Source: Orbilia blumenaviensis
Taxonomy: Eukaryota > Ascomycota > Orbiliomycetes > Orbiliales > Orbiliaceae
Length of the DNA stretch: 64,000 bases
Direction of reading: 5' to 3'
Assembly: GCA_036872755.1 (NCBI GenBank)
Contig: JAVHNS010000011.1
Coordinates: 248,001 to 312,000, forward strand
In this document: piece by piece, positions 11,358-23,161 of the stretch
How the letters are laid out: every line of letters begins with the position of its first letter
How positions within the stretch are numbered: the stretch's first letter is position 1
Program-made: the position numbers and the translations under genes
Notes under the pieces: model-generated
Seen by the model: the letters and a program-made list of their open reading frames with translations, nothing else
Told to the model about the DNA's origin: nothing
Databases searched by the model: none

Positions 11358-13057
11358 CTAAATTAAGAGTTTCTTTTGAAATGTCTTTGATAGATTGCTG
11401 GTAACGGTGGGGCTAATTTGCGACGGATTGGAGGCTGTTAGAAGAGAACATTCTTCTTGAACAACTACTTCCAGCTCCATTTTTGTCTTAGGTAAGGAGA
11501 GCCCAAGGTTGGTTTGGTTTTGGTTTGAGCTCAGATCTATTTTAGGAATTGGTGGGCGCAGTTGTGTAGAGTCGAGAGGAGGCTCTGGCGGAGCCCTTGT
11601 TGGAGGTGAGTCCATCAAGGCACCGATAGCAGGGTCGATGGCGGGGTCGTCTCGTAAACCAGACTCCACAAATTGTGACTTATAGAGTACGCTTTCTCTA
11701 TTTTTGCTCGGTGTTACAAATTGTGGCTCTGTAGTTTGCCCAGTATTGACTATCACCCATTTCGACTCCGACGCTGTAGATAAATTATGTCCAGTTTCCA
11801 ATGAGTTTTCTCTTCTGTTATCATGTTCCTCTTGCCGGACTCGTGAGGGGCTTTTGTTGTACCTGGATGGTTTTGGCCTGTTCGCACAGAATGTTTTTGC
11901 TTTGTCTATCCATCTTTGAGGTCTGCTTCTCTGGGCTCCAGGCTGTGGTAGATTGGGTATCGAAGTGGTCCCGCCGACAGGCGCACATATCTCGTCTCCA
12001 GTACTCAGATACATACCATCCAGGCCGGATAGCTCGTTGTTAGATCCCCCAGCCCCGTCGACGTTGAGGAAGGTTGCGACCAGGTCCTTCATTTCCTGAT
12101 CCTCTCCATTATCAGAAGGTACTGACCCGAGGGATTGTTGTGTAATATTGGGACTAGCAACGGCTTGTAGTGGTGAGCCCGAAACGTCAGGGGTAGGGGC
12201 ATTGTCGGTAGACTCGCTTTGTTGGTCGGGTGTATGGATGTCGATAGGAATGACCTCCACAAGAGCATTGGCTTCTCCGTAACCAAGATTATGGATGGTC
12301 CTAATATGGTGTCGTGCATTGTCCCTTCGATTCATAAGCCTTCCACATCCTGCAAAGCCGCATTTGAAGACTTGGATGGCGATTCCGTGTCTTTGTCTGT
12401 GCCGTTCGAGATCTCTTGAGAATATAAAAGTCCAGGTGCATCCGGGGAAGTTGCAGCGATAGTTTCGAGGCCCGTGAGTAAGAAGATGACGCCTGAAGAC
12501 GGAGAATCAGCGAATGCAGATCTGCAGAGTCACATAGTCACTTGAGGCCGCAAGACCAGTGAAGTGGTTTCCAACATAACCTAAACGAGGGGAAAGTAAC
12601 ATACCGTAATCTAATTTCACTCTCTAACGCCTTGTTGCAGATATGACAGTGAAAGGATGATGGTTGAGCAGTAGTTTCGGATTCAACTTTGAGCCTTTCG
12701 GCAACCGCAAAGTGGATTTGAGATTGCTGTTTATAAGAATACTGAAGGATATCACGGCACCGGACCAATTCTTGAACTTTCTCTAATGGGGCAGTTTTAA
12801 GACGATTTAGGACGCCCTGCACTGGTGGTAATCGTCGCGTTTTTCCTGCCGTGGGTGCATTTGGCGTGCGTACAGCAGGGTCTAGTAAACCGAAAAGTAG
12901 AAAGTTAATGACACAGCTCTAGGAAACAGGAGACATTGAGACTAGTTAATATGTAGAACTCACTTATTTGGGCTCCGTGTGGACCGTTAGCTACGTGGTT
13001 GCTAGGAGCAGAGGCTGAAAGCCCACTGGAAGCTTGTCTAGGAGCTGGTTTACTCAT
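11358..13057 (-). CDS. C2H2 zinc-finger protein A, three fingers (501 aa)
   Basis: Exons 13057-12964, 12881-12605 and 12492-11358 (minus), with introns of 82 bp (phase 1) and 112 bp (phase 2). Three C2H2 fingers: residues 110-130 (C-x2-C-x12-H-x3-H, CHICNK...), 137-159 (CNFPGC..., C-x4-C) and 168-191 (CGFAGC..., with the family motif RRDNARHH). The second intron splits the Arg codon (residue 124) inside finger 1, two residues before the first His. The C-terminal ~300 residues are Ser/Thr/Pro/Gln-rich and disordered. Probably a nuclear DNA-binding regulator (family knowledge). It is paralogous to the three genes at 44-51 kb. The start is the first ATG in frame; the open frame upstream begins only with GTG. 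Confidence 0.82.
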
Positions 13058-16000
13058 CCTTGAGGTAGATTTTTGAAAATGCAGGAGGTTTCTAGTATAT
13101 ACCACTATTTATGAAACGACCTCGAGGACTTGATAAATACCAAAGATATGCTTACGCTTGATAAAGATAAAATTAAGATACTAGCAACTATTTCGAATAT
13201 AATAATGATCCGTGATAGGTAGAAATGTTAAATTCGGATAGGAAGAGGATAATAAGACGAGCTGGCAACCTGGTAGTAGTTATATACTTTGGAAGATCCA
13301 TAATTTCAAAGCACTGTAGAAGTATATATGGAGTACCTTTTTCCGGCCCAGATTCCACAGCAACTTTGCCGTATCGATGAAATGTACATTGGTAAAAATA
13401 TCGAAGTCCAGACGAAAGCAAAAAAGAAAGTTGAAGAGAAAGAAAGACGAAAATAAAACAAAATAAGCGGGTTCGGAGCTAACAGGTTCAAGAACTCGAG
13501 TTTGGTAACCGTGCACCGGTTCTACTACTGGTATCTTAAAATATGATATGTCACATGTCTATAATCGTGTGTGTCTTCTAGGCTTTGGTTTCAAAACTGT
13601 GACCAGGTTTAGTACAGCGCACGAAACAGCCTAACGGCCTCTGTAATGGTCTCGACACGAACAGCTTGAATAGGCGGCTGCGGACCCTGTAACTCGTGGC
13701 TGTTACACAAATCACTAGTGTTGATTACGATGTTTGGCTGTTTGTCTTTGTGCAGCCGTGCCGCGACTATTTTGGACTTGATCAGCCTAAAAAAATTGAA
13801 GCCTTCCAGTAAATATATTCTAGGAAACTCGGGTGAGGTCAAGGAAAACAAATTGATCAAGGTTTGTTTTTGTGATTGTTGTTTCGAGTACTTTACTGCC
13901 AAGCCATCCAGTCATTGAAAACCATAAAGGAACGCAAAGTTTCGACGAGATCTTAGGATACAAGTCTCTATATCGAGTGCATATGCAATGCAGGCATTAA
14001 TGGAGTTAACGTTGAGACTAGAGGGAGTTTAAGATGCGGGCATGGATGGTCTAGACGGGCATGGGTATGATGCGTGCGCCTGTATTCGGTTTGCTCAGTC
14101 AGTTTGAGGGTTTGTCTTCAACAAGTGATGTGCAGGATGCGCGATGCGAGAAGGAGGAGCTCTCTAAAACATACTTACGGAGCAGCGCCTGGATTTGTGA
14201 TTAACTTAGGGAGGACGTCTAGGAATTTGAAGCTGTATAATTACACGTACGACGAGCACAGGTGCACACGCATCGAATATGAGACGGTGACTTGATCGTT
14301 GTCGCTAACTTAGGAAGCATTTAGGTTGGACCGAAAAGTGCAACCGGTTAACCGTGAGGGTGACTTTATCGAAGCCTAAAAGTTCGGGGAAGAATATGAT
14401 ATCATATTATCTTTGAAACCCGACGGTTAAGTGGGCCATGGGTGGGCACCTCGCAAGACGGTATTTGGATTGCCGAACACAAGTCTCGAATTCTTCTCGG
14501 CTAACGTTAAGTGAGACTAATGCCTGCTCCAGCTGCGGACCGGAATGAATTGAGACCTACATGTCCATGCTCTGAGATCGATCTCTCGATCATAGCTAGG
14601 CCAGAACTTCGAATTCCCAAATATAATCCCGTGACTTTACCGACTTACTATATTCGATCGGATCTGGAGCCGAAGTGGGTTTGTACCCAATCCAGCTAGG
14701 TACTGACTTGGATTAGAGGACTGCCATGGATGTTGACCAAGAAAAATGACATCCTGCAGTATCAGCATGTACATATTTCTTTGTTTCCCCCCTCGGGTCG
14801 ATACCCATGGTTTCGTATTGACATGGATGTAACATGTTGGAGCCCCGATCATTCCAATGTCTTGATCGAGATATCGACATGGATTATGTTTAATGTTCTC
14901 GGATTGCACATTGGTCCAGATGACAGATGTTAAACCAACCCAGTATTTGAATTTGTATTCAATTGGTAGTCATGATTCCATACTCGATCAATATCGCGAT
15001 TGTCGTTCTCATTTCAACCTGCTGGGATCTTGAAATCGATATGTTCGCCGTGCTAGCAGGAACACCTGCAATTGCAATGCATATCCATGTTCATGCATCA
15101 TGGACTTGGGACTGAAGCTCAGAAGGACAACCTGTTTTTGGTCTGCGGCCCCCCTCTTGGCATCCCCACGCATCTACCAGGTGTTTTCCCGTAAAACACC
15201 GTATTGTGCTGTCGCATACGAGAATATGACCGTCATGATCAGGAAACTGGTAGGCGTTGAACAACAGAGGTAGCGTAGGCTTGCACTAGCGAGAGTGCTT
15301 CAAGTCTGAGCACGGGTAGCGGCTATATATAGTTCGAACGAGAAGCCCCAAACCCGACGCCAGGATAACGGACCCAGTACAGACGCCTCAATTTTGAAGC
15401 AGAACGCCTTGACTATAGCTAAGAATCATAGTTATCTATACCAGCTAAGAAACCTCTTTGTCAACATGTTTGAGGTCTGCGGTTAATTCCGGGATTTTAT
15501 CAATGCAAACTCGGAAAGGATGTTGGAACTCTGCATGCCAAGGCCAGGCTGGGAAGTTACATTTCTGATATATCAATAGCGGGGCGCCTTAAAACGATGG
15601 ATATAGAACATACCGTCATGGTGTGTCCTGTACGCCTACTCAGTAGACAAGTATCTTAAGACGCGGAAAACCATCAATTTCACATCGCAGCAGGTGGAGA
15701 GGACAATATTGACGGGCCTTTTGAGTGTTCTGTATGAGACTAGTTCTGAACCATGATGAGATTAATAGTAGTATTGATATTTTAAATTTGAGGTCATGTC
15801 ATCAGAATGAAAGTAAAAGAGAAAAAAACTCAAGGAACGAATTTGACCAATACCCAGCCTTCCCGCTGGGAAGGTGATCCAAATGCTGGCTCGCTGGCCA
15901 GTTTGTTGACAAGCCAATGAAACAAAGACAACAAAAGAATGAGTGAATACATTGCTCGCTCGCTAATTTATGGGCTGTGTGCATATGCCATATCAAGAAC

Positions 16001-16357
16001 ATAGGGGATGGAAGAAAAAATAATGATAATAAATGAGAAGATGAGAAAAATAAAGATAAAAACTGAAGCGCCAGAGAGGTCATAAGCAAGGAAATCGTTA
16101 CCGAAATAGAGTAAGCGGAATTCAATCCAACACGCGAAATAACAAAGCTAAGTAACAATTAGATTTCCTCCTGGTATCCTATTTTTCCAAAATTCGTTAG
16201 TAGTAAGTATTATCCCATTTTGCGCAAGTCATCTAGACTGTTTCCGCCTTTTGTTTTTTTTTTTTTTCTCTATCCATTATTTTTTACGTAGTTTTGTTTG
16301 TTATATTTTCGTGATCAAATGATGGCTTTTGTCGATTTTCTTGTCGTTTTTGTCTCT
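13058..16357. other. Gene-poor region with a possible coding relic
   Basis: No intact gene. A minus-strand frame at 13609-14028 looks protein-like but is broken (listed separately). Bases 14059-14202 hold a short unclassified plus-strand ORF (48 codons). 15802-16158 is pyrimidine-rich on the minus strand and is probably the 3' UTR of the next gene. A small stem (ggtgtttt/aaaacacc) is at about 15180-15200. Confidence 0.45.
13609..14028 (-). pseudogene. Possible degenerate coding exon, unknown product
   Basis: Reading the minus strand from 14028 to the TAA at 13609-13611 gives 140 codons interrupted by one TGA (13912-13914). The segments flanking the stop look like ordinary protein (for example LDIETCILRSRR before it, and YLLEGFNFFRLIKSK and ARLHKDKQPNIVI after it). 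No start codon is in the frame and no family is recognised. It may be a decayed gene, or the last exons of a gene whose TGA is removed by an intron I could not define. Confidence 0.22.
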
Positions 16358-19300
16358 CTAACTCGCTTCTGCGAGATGAGCCTTCGCAACCTTCTTCCTC
16401 TTCCTCTCTTCTTTCATCTCTCTAAAGCTGTCTCTCAGTCCTTTAACTCCCACGAACTCTAGCTGCACCTTCCCCAGGCTCACAGTTCTATGTGACTTTT
16501 TCTCCTTCCTACTTCCAGAATCCCTTCTCCTCTCCCTGCCCCTCTCAATCTCAACGTCAATACCTTCGTACGGACAATCGTGTCCATAGCCCCCACTAGC
16601 ATATCCACCCTGATCGTACTCATCATAATCGTGGAAGTAATTGTACTTTGGCTTCCACCATGGTGATAGTTTACTCTTCTTGAATCCCGTTGGGCGACTC
16701 TTCAAGCTTGGCCTCTTTGGAATATCCAACGTTGGCATGGTGTTTTCGAAGTCGATCAGTGGCTCTGGAGCTGTGGAAGGGCGCTGTCCGTTTATTTCAT
16801 GGACGACGGATGGTAATCTTGGAGGCAGCGGGATGGAAGAGACTGAATCAGAGGCGGAGTGGCTGTGCACTACTGGTATGCCGGCCAAAGGATTAGGCGT
16901 AGACTTTCTTAGAGGTGATTTTGGTGGAGGAGTTGGTGTCCCTGTGAGAGATACTGGGATTGGTGGAGGTTGAAAACCCAATTGTTTGCCTCTCATAGCA
17001 GTTTCATCCCCGGCAGCGGGCGTGGGTGGAATCAGTTGGAAAGTGACTGGCGATAACGGGGAAGTGAAAGGTGTCTGGTCCTTTGCGCGCTCTTTACCCT
17101 TGCCAGCAGATGCTGAGCTCTCACCAAGACTTAGGTCTGGGCCCTCGCCGAATGAAAAAGAAGGGACGTGGTGGGAAGATGTGGAAGCATTGGGATACGC
17201 TGGTTTTGGAGCGGCGGTGATAGGACCGTTGGTTGTCGTTTCCGCAAATTCATTAGATCTGGTACCTTTGGAACCAGTGCGAACTAAGACCTCTTTGACT
17301 GACCCACTGCGAACTAGGTCTGTAGTAACTACCTCTGCCTTTTGGTCAACGCCGATGACTTCAATACCACTGGAGAATGAGAAGCGAGGACTATCCGTTT
17401 TGGGGACCGTTTCGTTCGATCCTTTTTGGCTGCCTGTAGTTGTGTTGCTGTTGCTGTTGCTATTAAGGACGGTCCCAAGGCTGGGTCTTTGAGGGCTTCC
17501 AACAGTATTAAATGAGTCCTTTCGCAACCACGTATCTATAAGTTCGCTTGGTTTTCCAGTTTTCCCAACAGAGCTCTTGCGGGAGGGGATTTGTGGGGGC
17601 CCATCTCCCATACTTCTACTGCGACCGCGACCGCGGTTCATATCTTCTGTTGCAGCATTTGCAGAGCTGCTCCGTTGACGCTGGGCGGGTGGAGGGTTGG
17701 CTCTGCCTCTGTCATTGTAGACTGAACTAGAGTCAATAGACTTCCCACGAATGTGCGCGCCAGGACGTTGGGATGTCGGTGGGTATGACTTCGTGGGGAT
17801 CGTCTCCGCAGATACGTTACGAGAATGGGAAAGTGAAGACCTTCGAGTGGGAATTGGGGGACGGGTTGGGGTGGAGTGGGATGAAGAAACGGAAGCTGTA
17901 CGTGCTGCCTTTGGTGGAGGAGTTTGTGACCTTGCAGGCTCCTGTGCAGCTTCTGTTACAGGAACCGGTGGCACCGCCTCCATAGGATTTGGTATCTCAA
18001 AGAATGGCGTTCGAACCTCTGTGGGCGTGAAGAAGACAGTATCATTTGTAGCCTCACTTGCTAACGACTCTTGCGTTTGTGTTGGTGCAAAAGTCGGCCG
18101 TTGAAGCGGTCGCGGTGTTTCATCCATATCATGGGCTCCTATTGCTGCTCCTTCTCTGATAGAGGCTTGAGTGGGTGTATTGTGCAAAGACTCGGTCCTC
18201 TCAGCCTCCTCGCGTTCCTTCCTTCGTAGGGGCGAAGATCTTAGTAATGCTTCAATCTCACCGACAAGGTCGGAATTTGGGTCTGGTGTCATGGGCTCGA
18301 ATGCTCCAATCTGCGTGGCCGGCGAATCTGGCGCAGCCTGTGGTGGGCTCCCCAAAAATATCGGTGTCTCAGCTGCAACGGCCTCCAGTTGTGGCGGTCG
18401 AGGTGTCTCTTGTTCCTCTTCCTGGTCCACTCGCTCCGCCGCTTCTTGTGGCCAGTCTTGGAACTGCCTTTCGACTTCTGGTGATGGATCCAACAGAAAC
18501 GTCTGCGGTAGTTCTCTCTCCGTAGGCGCTTCTTCTTGTGGAGTTAAATGAGCTTCGATAATATCTTCGTACTCATCATAAAACGGACGTTCAACCGGTG
18601 AATCTGGAATTGTAGATCTGGGTGTAGTTCCTGCATATTCTAATCCAACACCCCTTTCCTGCTCTGCGCTTGCTTCGCCCGGTGGTGTAATCGGTGGCGA
18701 AGGTAGATCATTGTCCATGATCGAAGACTGCCTCAGCCCTTCAAATCGTGAAGTGCGATTCCCTAGGGCTCTCAAATTCCTCCAACTTCTCATCTTCCTA
18801 ACCCTGAGGCCACCCTCGCCCCCTACCCTCCTACCCATCAACGCAGCACCAGGCAATCTTTCGTTGCTACCTGGCATATCCATGACCCAAGCCTGAACTG
18901 TTGTAACGGCCTTTGACACTCCAGCGCTTGGTGGTCGTTCCATCGTTGAAATTTCATCAAGTAGCTGTGTGATTGCAGGCGTAAGTGGCGACAAGGGCAT
19001 ATTATCGAAATCCACGCTGTCATTAGACTGTCGCTGTTGTTGTCTGTGCACCATTCTACCGAGCGAATCTTCCACATCCAACGAATTCCTAGGTGTTATC
19101 TCGGGTGACACGACAGTGCTCGGCGGGGGTGGCCATGCTGGCCCCGGTGTAAGTGTATATATAGATCCATCGTCACCCGGTGGTACAGGTGGTGAATCAC
19201 CATCAACACTTTCTGTTGGCGAAGGCGACGCTGGTGAGACTGCCGATGAAGGTTTGGAGATTTCAGCGAACCGCCATGCGATAAGTGGCTCCGAAGATAC

Positions 19301-19633
19301 TACAGAGCTACTAGTCGATGGAAAAACGGGGATTCCAAGGCCTAATCCGAATCCCACTGGAACGTCCGCCCTTCCCTTGCCCTTGGCGCTACTACCGCTG
19401 GGAGCGAAAGGGTCGTCATTGAAAGGGTCGAAGATGTGCGAGCGGCTGTCCTCAGGACGGGGAGTGGTAGAACGAGACGGCGGCGAGTCCCTAGGCCGGC
19501 GCTTGATGCGCGGCGAAGGTGTCGTGGCTGCTTTGAACAGTTGGCGGGAAGTTTCTGAGGATTCAGCGTAAAACGGCTGGGGCGGGGAAGGTTCAAGGTA
19601 TGAAGCTGAAAGAGCGTGGGATGTCGACATCAT
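16358..19633 (-). CDS. Large disordered Ser/Pro-rich protein (1091 aa), single exon
   Basis: One uninterrupted frame of 1091 codons. Composition is dominated by Ser, Pro, Thr, Glu and Arg, with many SP/TP sites (SPPSRSTTPRPEDS near residue 50) typical of a heavily phosphorylated, disordered cytoplasmic or nuclear protein. Possible short conserved islands are FDPFNDDPFAPSG near residue 68, WRFAEISKP near 119, and a basic, probably helical C-terminus (REMKEERKRKK). No catalytic domain, signal peptide or membrane segment is seen. Two adjacent ATGs (MMSTS) begin the frame and the second could be used. The length and consistent frame make it a real gene; the function is unknown. Confidence 0.82.
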   Translation of the reverse strand: MMSTSHALSASYLEPSPPQPFYAESSETSRQLFKAATTPSPRIKRRPRDSPPSRSTTPRPEDSRSHIFDPFNDDPFAPSGSSAKGKGRADVPVGFGLGLGIPVFPSTSSSVVSSEPLIAWRFAEISKPSSAVSPASPSPTESVDGDSPPVPPGDDGSIYTLTPGPAWPPPPSTVVSPEITPRNSLDVEDSLGRMVHRQQQRQSNDSVDFDNMPLSPLTPAITQLLDEISTMERPPSAGVSKAVTTVQAWVMDMPGSNERLPGAALMGRRVGGEGGLRVRKMRSWRNLRALGNRTSRFEGLRQSSIMDNDLPSPPITPPGEASAEQERGVGLEYAGTTPRSTIPDSPVERPFYDEYEDIIEAHLTPQEEAPTERELPQTFLLDPSPEVERQFQDWPQEAAERVDQEEEQETPRPPQLEAVAAETPIFLGSPPQAAPDSPATQIGAFEPMTPDPNSDLVGEIEALLRSSPLRRKEREEAERTESLHNTPTQASIREGAAIGAHDMDETPRPLQRPTFAPTQTQESLASEATNDTVFFTPTEVRTPFFEIPNPMEAVPPVPVTEAAQEPARSQTPPPKAARTASVSSSHSTPTRPPIPTRRSSLSHSRNVSAETIPTKSYPPTSQRPGAHIRGKSIDSSSVYNDRGRANPPPAQRQRSSSANAATEDMNRGRGRSRSMGDGPPQIPSRKSSVGKTGKPSELIDTWLRKDSFNTVGSPQRPSLGTVLNSNSNSNTTTGSQKGSNETVPKTDSPRFSFSSGIEVIGVDQKAEVVTTDLVRSGSVKEVLVRTGSKGTRSNEFAETTTNGPITAAPKPAYPNASTSSHHVPSFSFGEGPDLSLGESSASAGKGKERAKDQTPFTSPLSPVTFQLIPPTPAAGDETAMRGKQLGFQPPPIPVSLTGTPTPPPKSPLRKSTPNPLAGIPVVHSHSASDSVSSIPLPPRLPSVVHEINGQRPSTAPEPLIDFENTMPTLDIPKRPSLKSRPTGFKKSKLSPWWKPKYNYFHDYDEYDQGGYASGGYGHDCPYEGIDVEIERGRERRRDSGSRKEKKSHRTVSLGKVQLEFVGVKGLRDSFREMKEERKRKKVAKAHLAEAS

Positions 19634-22028
19634 GGCGTAAACGAGAGTGAATGGCGCAAAAGTAGTAACGTCGCTAGTATAACATAGATGGGGAAAATAT
19701 TAAGAAGAAATATTTAAATCAAATGCGAGATTAGAGTAAGAAAAATCATAAAGCCATAATCACAATCATTAAAAGGGATATCCTTGTAAGATCCTTCGTC
19801 GAGACGAATATTAGGTGGAAGTACTGTGTCGTTGAAAACGGAATGAAGAAGAGCTGCTTGGCTGCCAAACCGATTAAAAAGAAAGAATGAACAAAAGGGA
19901 AGCTCGATGGGGTGGCCAGAAATAAGTAAAAATCAGCAGCTGGAGCAGCTGTCAGGGCACAGCATTCCTAGCAGCTCGTGAACAGGCTAGCGAAGTTGGA
20001 CAGGTGTGTGTGAAAGGACGCTGCAGCTGGAACTGATACGGCGTAGCCTGTCCTGGGCCAAATAAAGTAGCCTTACTAACCGTTCTGGCCCAAGTCTCGA
20101 GGCTCCCTTCTTTTTTTGCTGCTTTCCAGGTTTTGGATTCGTCGACGTCTGTCTGTATGATGATGTGACCCAACCCACAGAAGAAAAAAGAACCTTAACG
20201 AAAGTGGAGTGGTTGGGTTGCCGTCGGTATTAGTAACTTGAAGCTCGTCCGGATGTAATTAGGACCGTCTCTTTCCTTTTCTTTCAAAGAAGCCGGGCTT
20301 GAGTCCAAAAATATCAGGAGAGGACCTGTAGATTTTATTTTCCTATTCAAATAGCGCCGCGAAGAGAGCATACACATCTAGCAGAATAGGAGTATCCCTT
20401 ACGCCCACTGCATCATTTCGCACCTTGATTTCGTTCGATTCGCTCCACTTCATCTATGCATAGAAGCAGGTCCAGGTTCCAGGGAGGGCAAAAAAACAAT
20501 TACGAACCCAAAGTTCTGTTTCGCCTGCACTCCATGGCCTGTCCTCCAGTAAAATCCGCAGGCCTCAACGATCTTGCTTGCGCTCCAGCGCCCATTTGTC
20601 GTCATCCATTCGTTCATCGGACGAACCAGGAGCCACACCACCAAATTTGGAAGCCAGTATTTCCCGGCACCCAATACAGGCCCCATCGATTGGTTCCTGG
20701 GCAAAGCTCACACAGCCCTTGCTGTAGCCCTTTTCCACGGCCAAGCCCCAACACAGCTTGAGCCGACTGTGTGCCTTTTGTGCAAAAAGCCGTTCGATTG
20801 GTTCTCAACCCTCCGCAAGAACGACGGAAAAGTTTCCTCTTTCTCTTATACTTCCTTTGAATGGCTCTACTCCGTAAGGCTGCATGTTCAGACATATGAA
20901 ATCCCATTTTCTCACGGTAGAGGGTTGAACGGACCCGGTTCCGTGGCAAGAACCAAGACGCTGTCTCGGGCAGAGCGGTGCTGAATCGAGGAAACAGGGT
21001 CCGTTCTGGTGATAGCTCGACAGTCGCAGTCCGCAAGCTGTTGCTCCTTCGCCGTCCCTGGCGATAGTTAAGCCTTGAAGTCTTCTATAGTGCAGTCCGG
21101 TGACGGTTCAACGTTCCATTGTTCGGGCTAAACGGGCACTTGACTAGCTTTGTCAGAACTCGAATTAGTATGACTCGCCTGTGGCCTCCACGGAGCTCCC
21201 GCAAGCACATTGTGTTAGTGTCTAGGTATCAACCGGTACCTAGGAAGGAACCATGAAAGTGGCCGTCTACCCGCCCGTACGTACTCACCCTATAGTATCG
21301 TGGCCTTTCCGTCTCGCCAAGCTTGTCGTGGAAATGATTGCGATCAGATGAAGTAATTCGAATGAAAGAATCTCGAGAAGATGGTGTGTTGACTCTGAGA
21401 TTCTGCGCCATCTACAACACTCGACGAACTCATTGGTCATACGCATATCCACCCACTCTCACACAATAGCGCATTGCGGAATTTATCTATCCGTTCGATG
21501 ATATTTCCAAAGGAAAATATGCATGTGCATATGCACGACATGTCCCGTCTTGCCGTCCACGAGATCGATATCGATCCGTCTTACGAGTCCGCTCAAATCT
21601 TGATCAAAGGATGGCTCGCATCCAAATCCAACATGCAACACCACTTTCCATGACTTGACGCCGACACTTGCATACCTATTTACATAGCCCTAAAACTGTG
21701 CGGGGCCCAGGTATTAGGTGTATCGCAGCCATTTCTTCTTATTCTATAAACCACCCATTTTTGTGGCTTAGGCCGAGAGATTGCATTTTGAACGAGAGCA
21801 GGCCAGCTGCAGTCCTGAATTGAGATGAACGCACTACCATACATGAATTTAAATATTTTATATAAAACAGATCAACGAAATTGCGGTCTTTCATATGCGC
21901 TAACACCCCCAAAACCCAGCCCACGCTCTCATAGATTTTGATACAACAAATTTCCACAAAGGAGACATATACAAAAGCTCAGATGTGGGCTATTTTCGCA
22001 CACCTGCCTGGATATAGCTCGTGATACC
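19634..22028. other. Intergenic / long 5' region of the 1091-aa gene
   Basis: No supported gene. Bases 20450-21040 carry overlapping open frames on both strands (up to 140 codons) with no domain and no splice logic, so they look incidental. 21541-21651 (+) encodes a 37-codon protein-like ORF that I could not extend. The rest is unique sequence. Confidence 0.45.
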
Positions 22029-23161
22029 TCACCTGCGCCTCATCGCTGCATCCACATTTGGCAGACTCACAACATCTGCGGGCCGCATTATCGTGATAAG
22101 AGCCTTTGCATATGCAGATGAAGTTGCAATCGCACGGCTTCGCCAACCATCATTCTTATGCGAATCGGCATAGTCGCTGATACCTCGGATGACAAGGCAC
22201 GGGAAGGTATTCATAAGACCTGCCGCCTCCATCTCAAAGCACAATATCGTGTTGTTGTATTGTTGATCAATGTGATCCCTATGCCGAGTGTCCTTAATAA
22301 CTGCATTCCCAGAGGCTATTGTTCCTAGGTGTATGACCGGGTTGTTATTCGGTCTCCGCCTCCTGTCAGTCACAAGCCGTGACCTATTGCAGTTGCTGCA
22401 ATCATTTCGAGATGTGCCAGCTTGGACGGGACCCATAAATCTTAGCCGGTTTCTCATAAAAAATGGTTTAAGGCATTAGGAATATCTGTCTTACCTTGAT
22501 TTGATGTTCCAGGCATTACCGTGACCGAGCCATGGGCTCTATCAGAGCCATGAATGTAGTCAGGCTGGAACAAGTTGTCTCCAATAGTCGGATACCGGTG
22601 TGTATCGCTCTGTCGTTCCAATTCTGCCAAGGAGTCCTGTATATATGTCGCAGGGTCCCTCAACCTTTCGGTAAGACTCTGGAGCAACGTAACAGTGGCG
22701 AGCAGTTTCTCAGGAGGAGAGCATAAGTGTCCGAGATGTTTGAAGGATCCCCCCGATTCGACCTTTCCGAAGTCGTACTGCACCACCCCTCCATATTGCG
22801 CCGTGGGCACACTGACAACTACATCTCCCAGCCTAACATCCTTCCCTGCATGCGGGTGAGGGACGGCCCCGCCTATCCCAACCAACAGACCGAAACGAAC
22901 GGACTTGAAGGTACGTCGCAAACCATCGGCGGCAACAGCTGCAGGAGTGGTACCCATCCTGCCTGCAGGAAAGCATGCCATTACAACTTTGTGCTGGCCA
23001 ATCTCCCCTAGCATGTAGGCCCCGTTATCTTCAGCTGGAAGAGACTGTGGGAGCCCATGTTCTTTCGTGAACATGGTAGTCGCTACGGTGAATTCATCCC
23101 GGAGCGCACAAATCCACCCTATAGTGTATTCGTCGTTACTGAACTGGGATTGTTTGGCCAT
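22029..23161 (-). CDS. Stand-alone PNP/UDP-phosphorylase-fold protein (352 aa)
   Basis: Exons 23161-22495 and 22420-22029 (minus), with a 74-bp phase-1 intron (gtaaga ... ctaag branch ... caag). The protein starts with the stretch typical of fungal PNP domains (YTIGWICALRDEF). It keeps the superfamily landmarks: LLVGIGGAVP (~residue 95), VHLGTIASGN-like VIHLGTIASGN, FEMEAAGLMN and VIRGISDYADSHKN. In fungi this domain usually forms the N-terminal sensor/effector part of NLR-type NACHT or NB-ARC proteins. Here the frame ends about 25 residues after the SDYADSHKN motif, and no NTPase or repeat domain is readable in the 600 bp downstream. It could be a free nucleoside phosphorylase/hydrolase, or a remnant of an NLR. 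Catalytic competence is not shown. Confidence 0.85.

Noticed and set aside
15802..16158. Hydrophobic 118-codon minus-strand frame
   Set aside because: The hydrophobicity comes from a pyrimidine-rich stretch just downstream of the 1091-aa gene, so it is more likely 3' UTR than a membrane protein.
20574..21036. Overlapping 136- and 140-codon frames on opposite strands
   Set aside because: No domain, no splice continuation, and both strands equally open, which fits chance in GC-balanced leader sequence.
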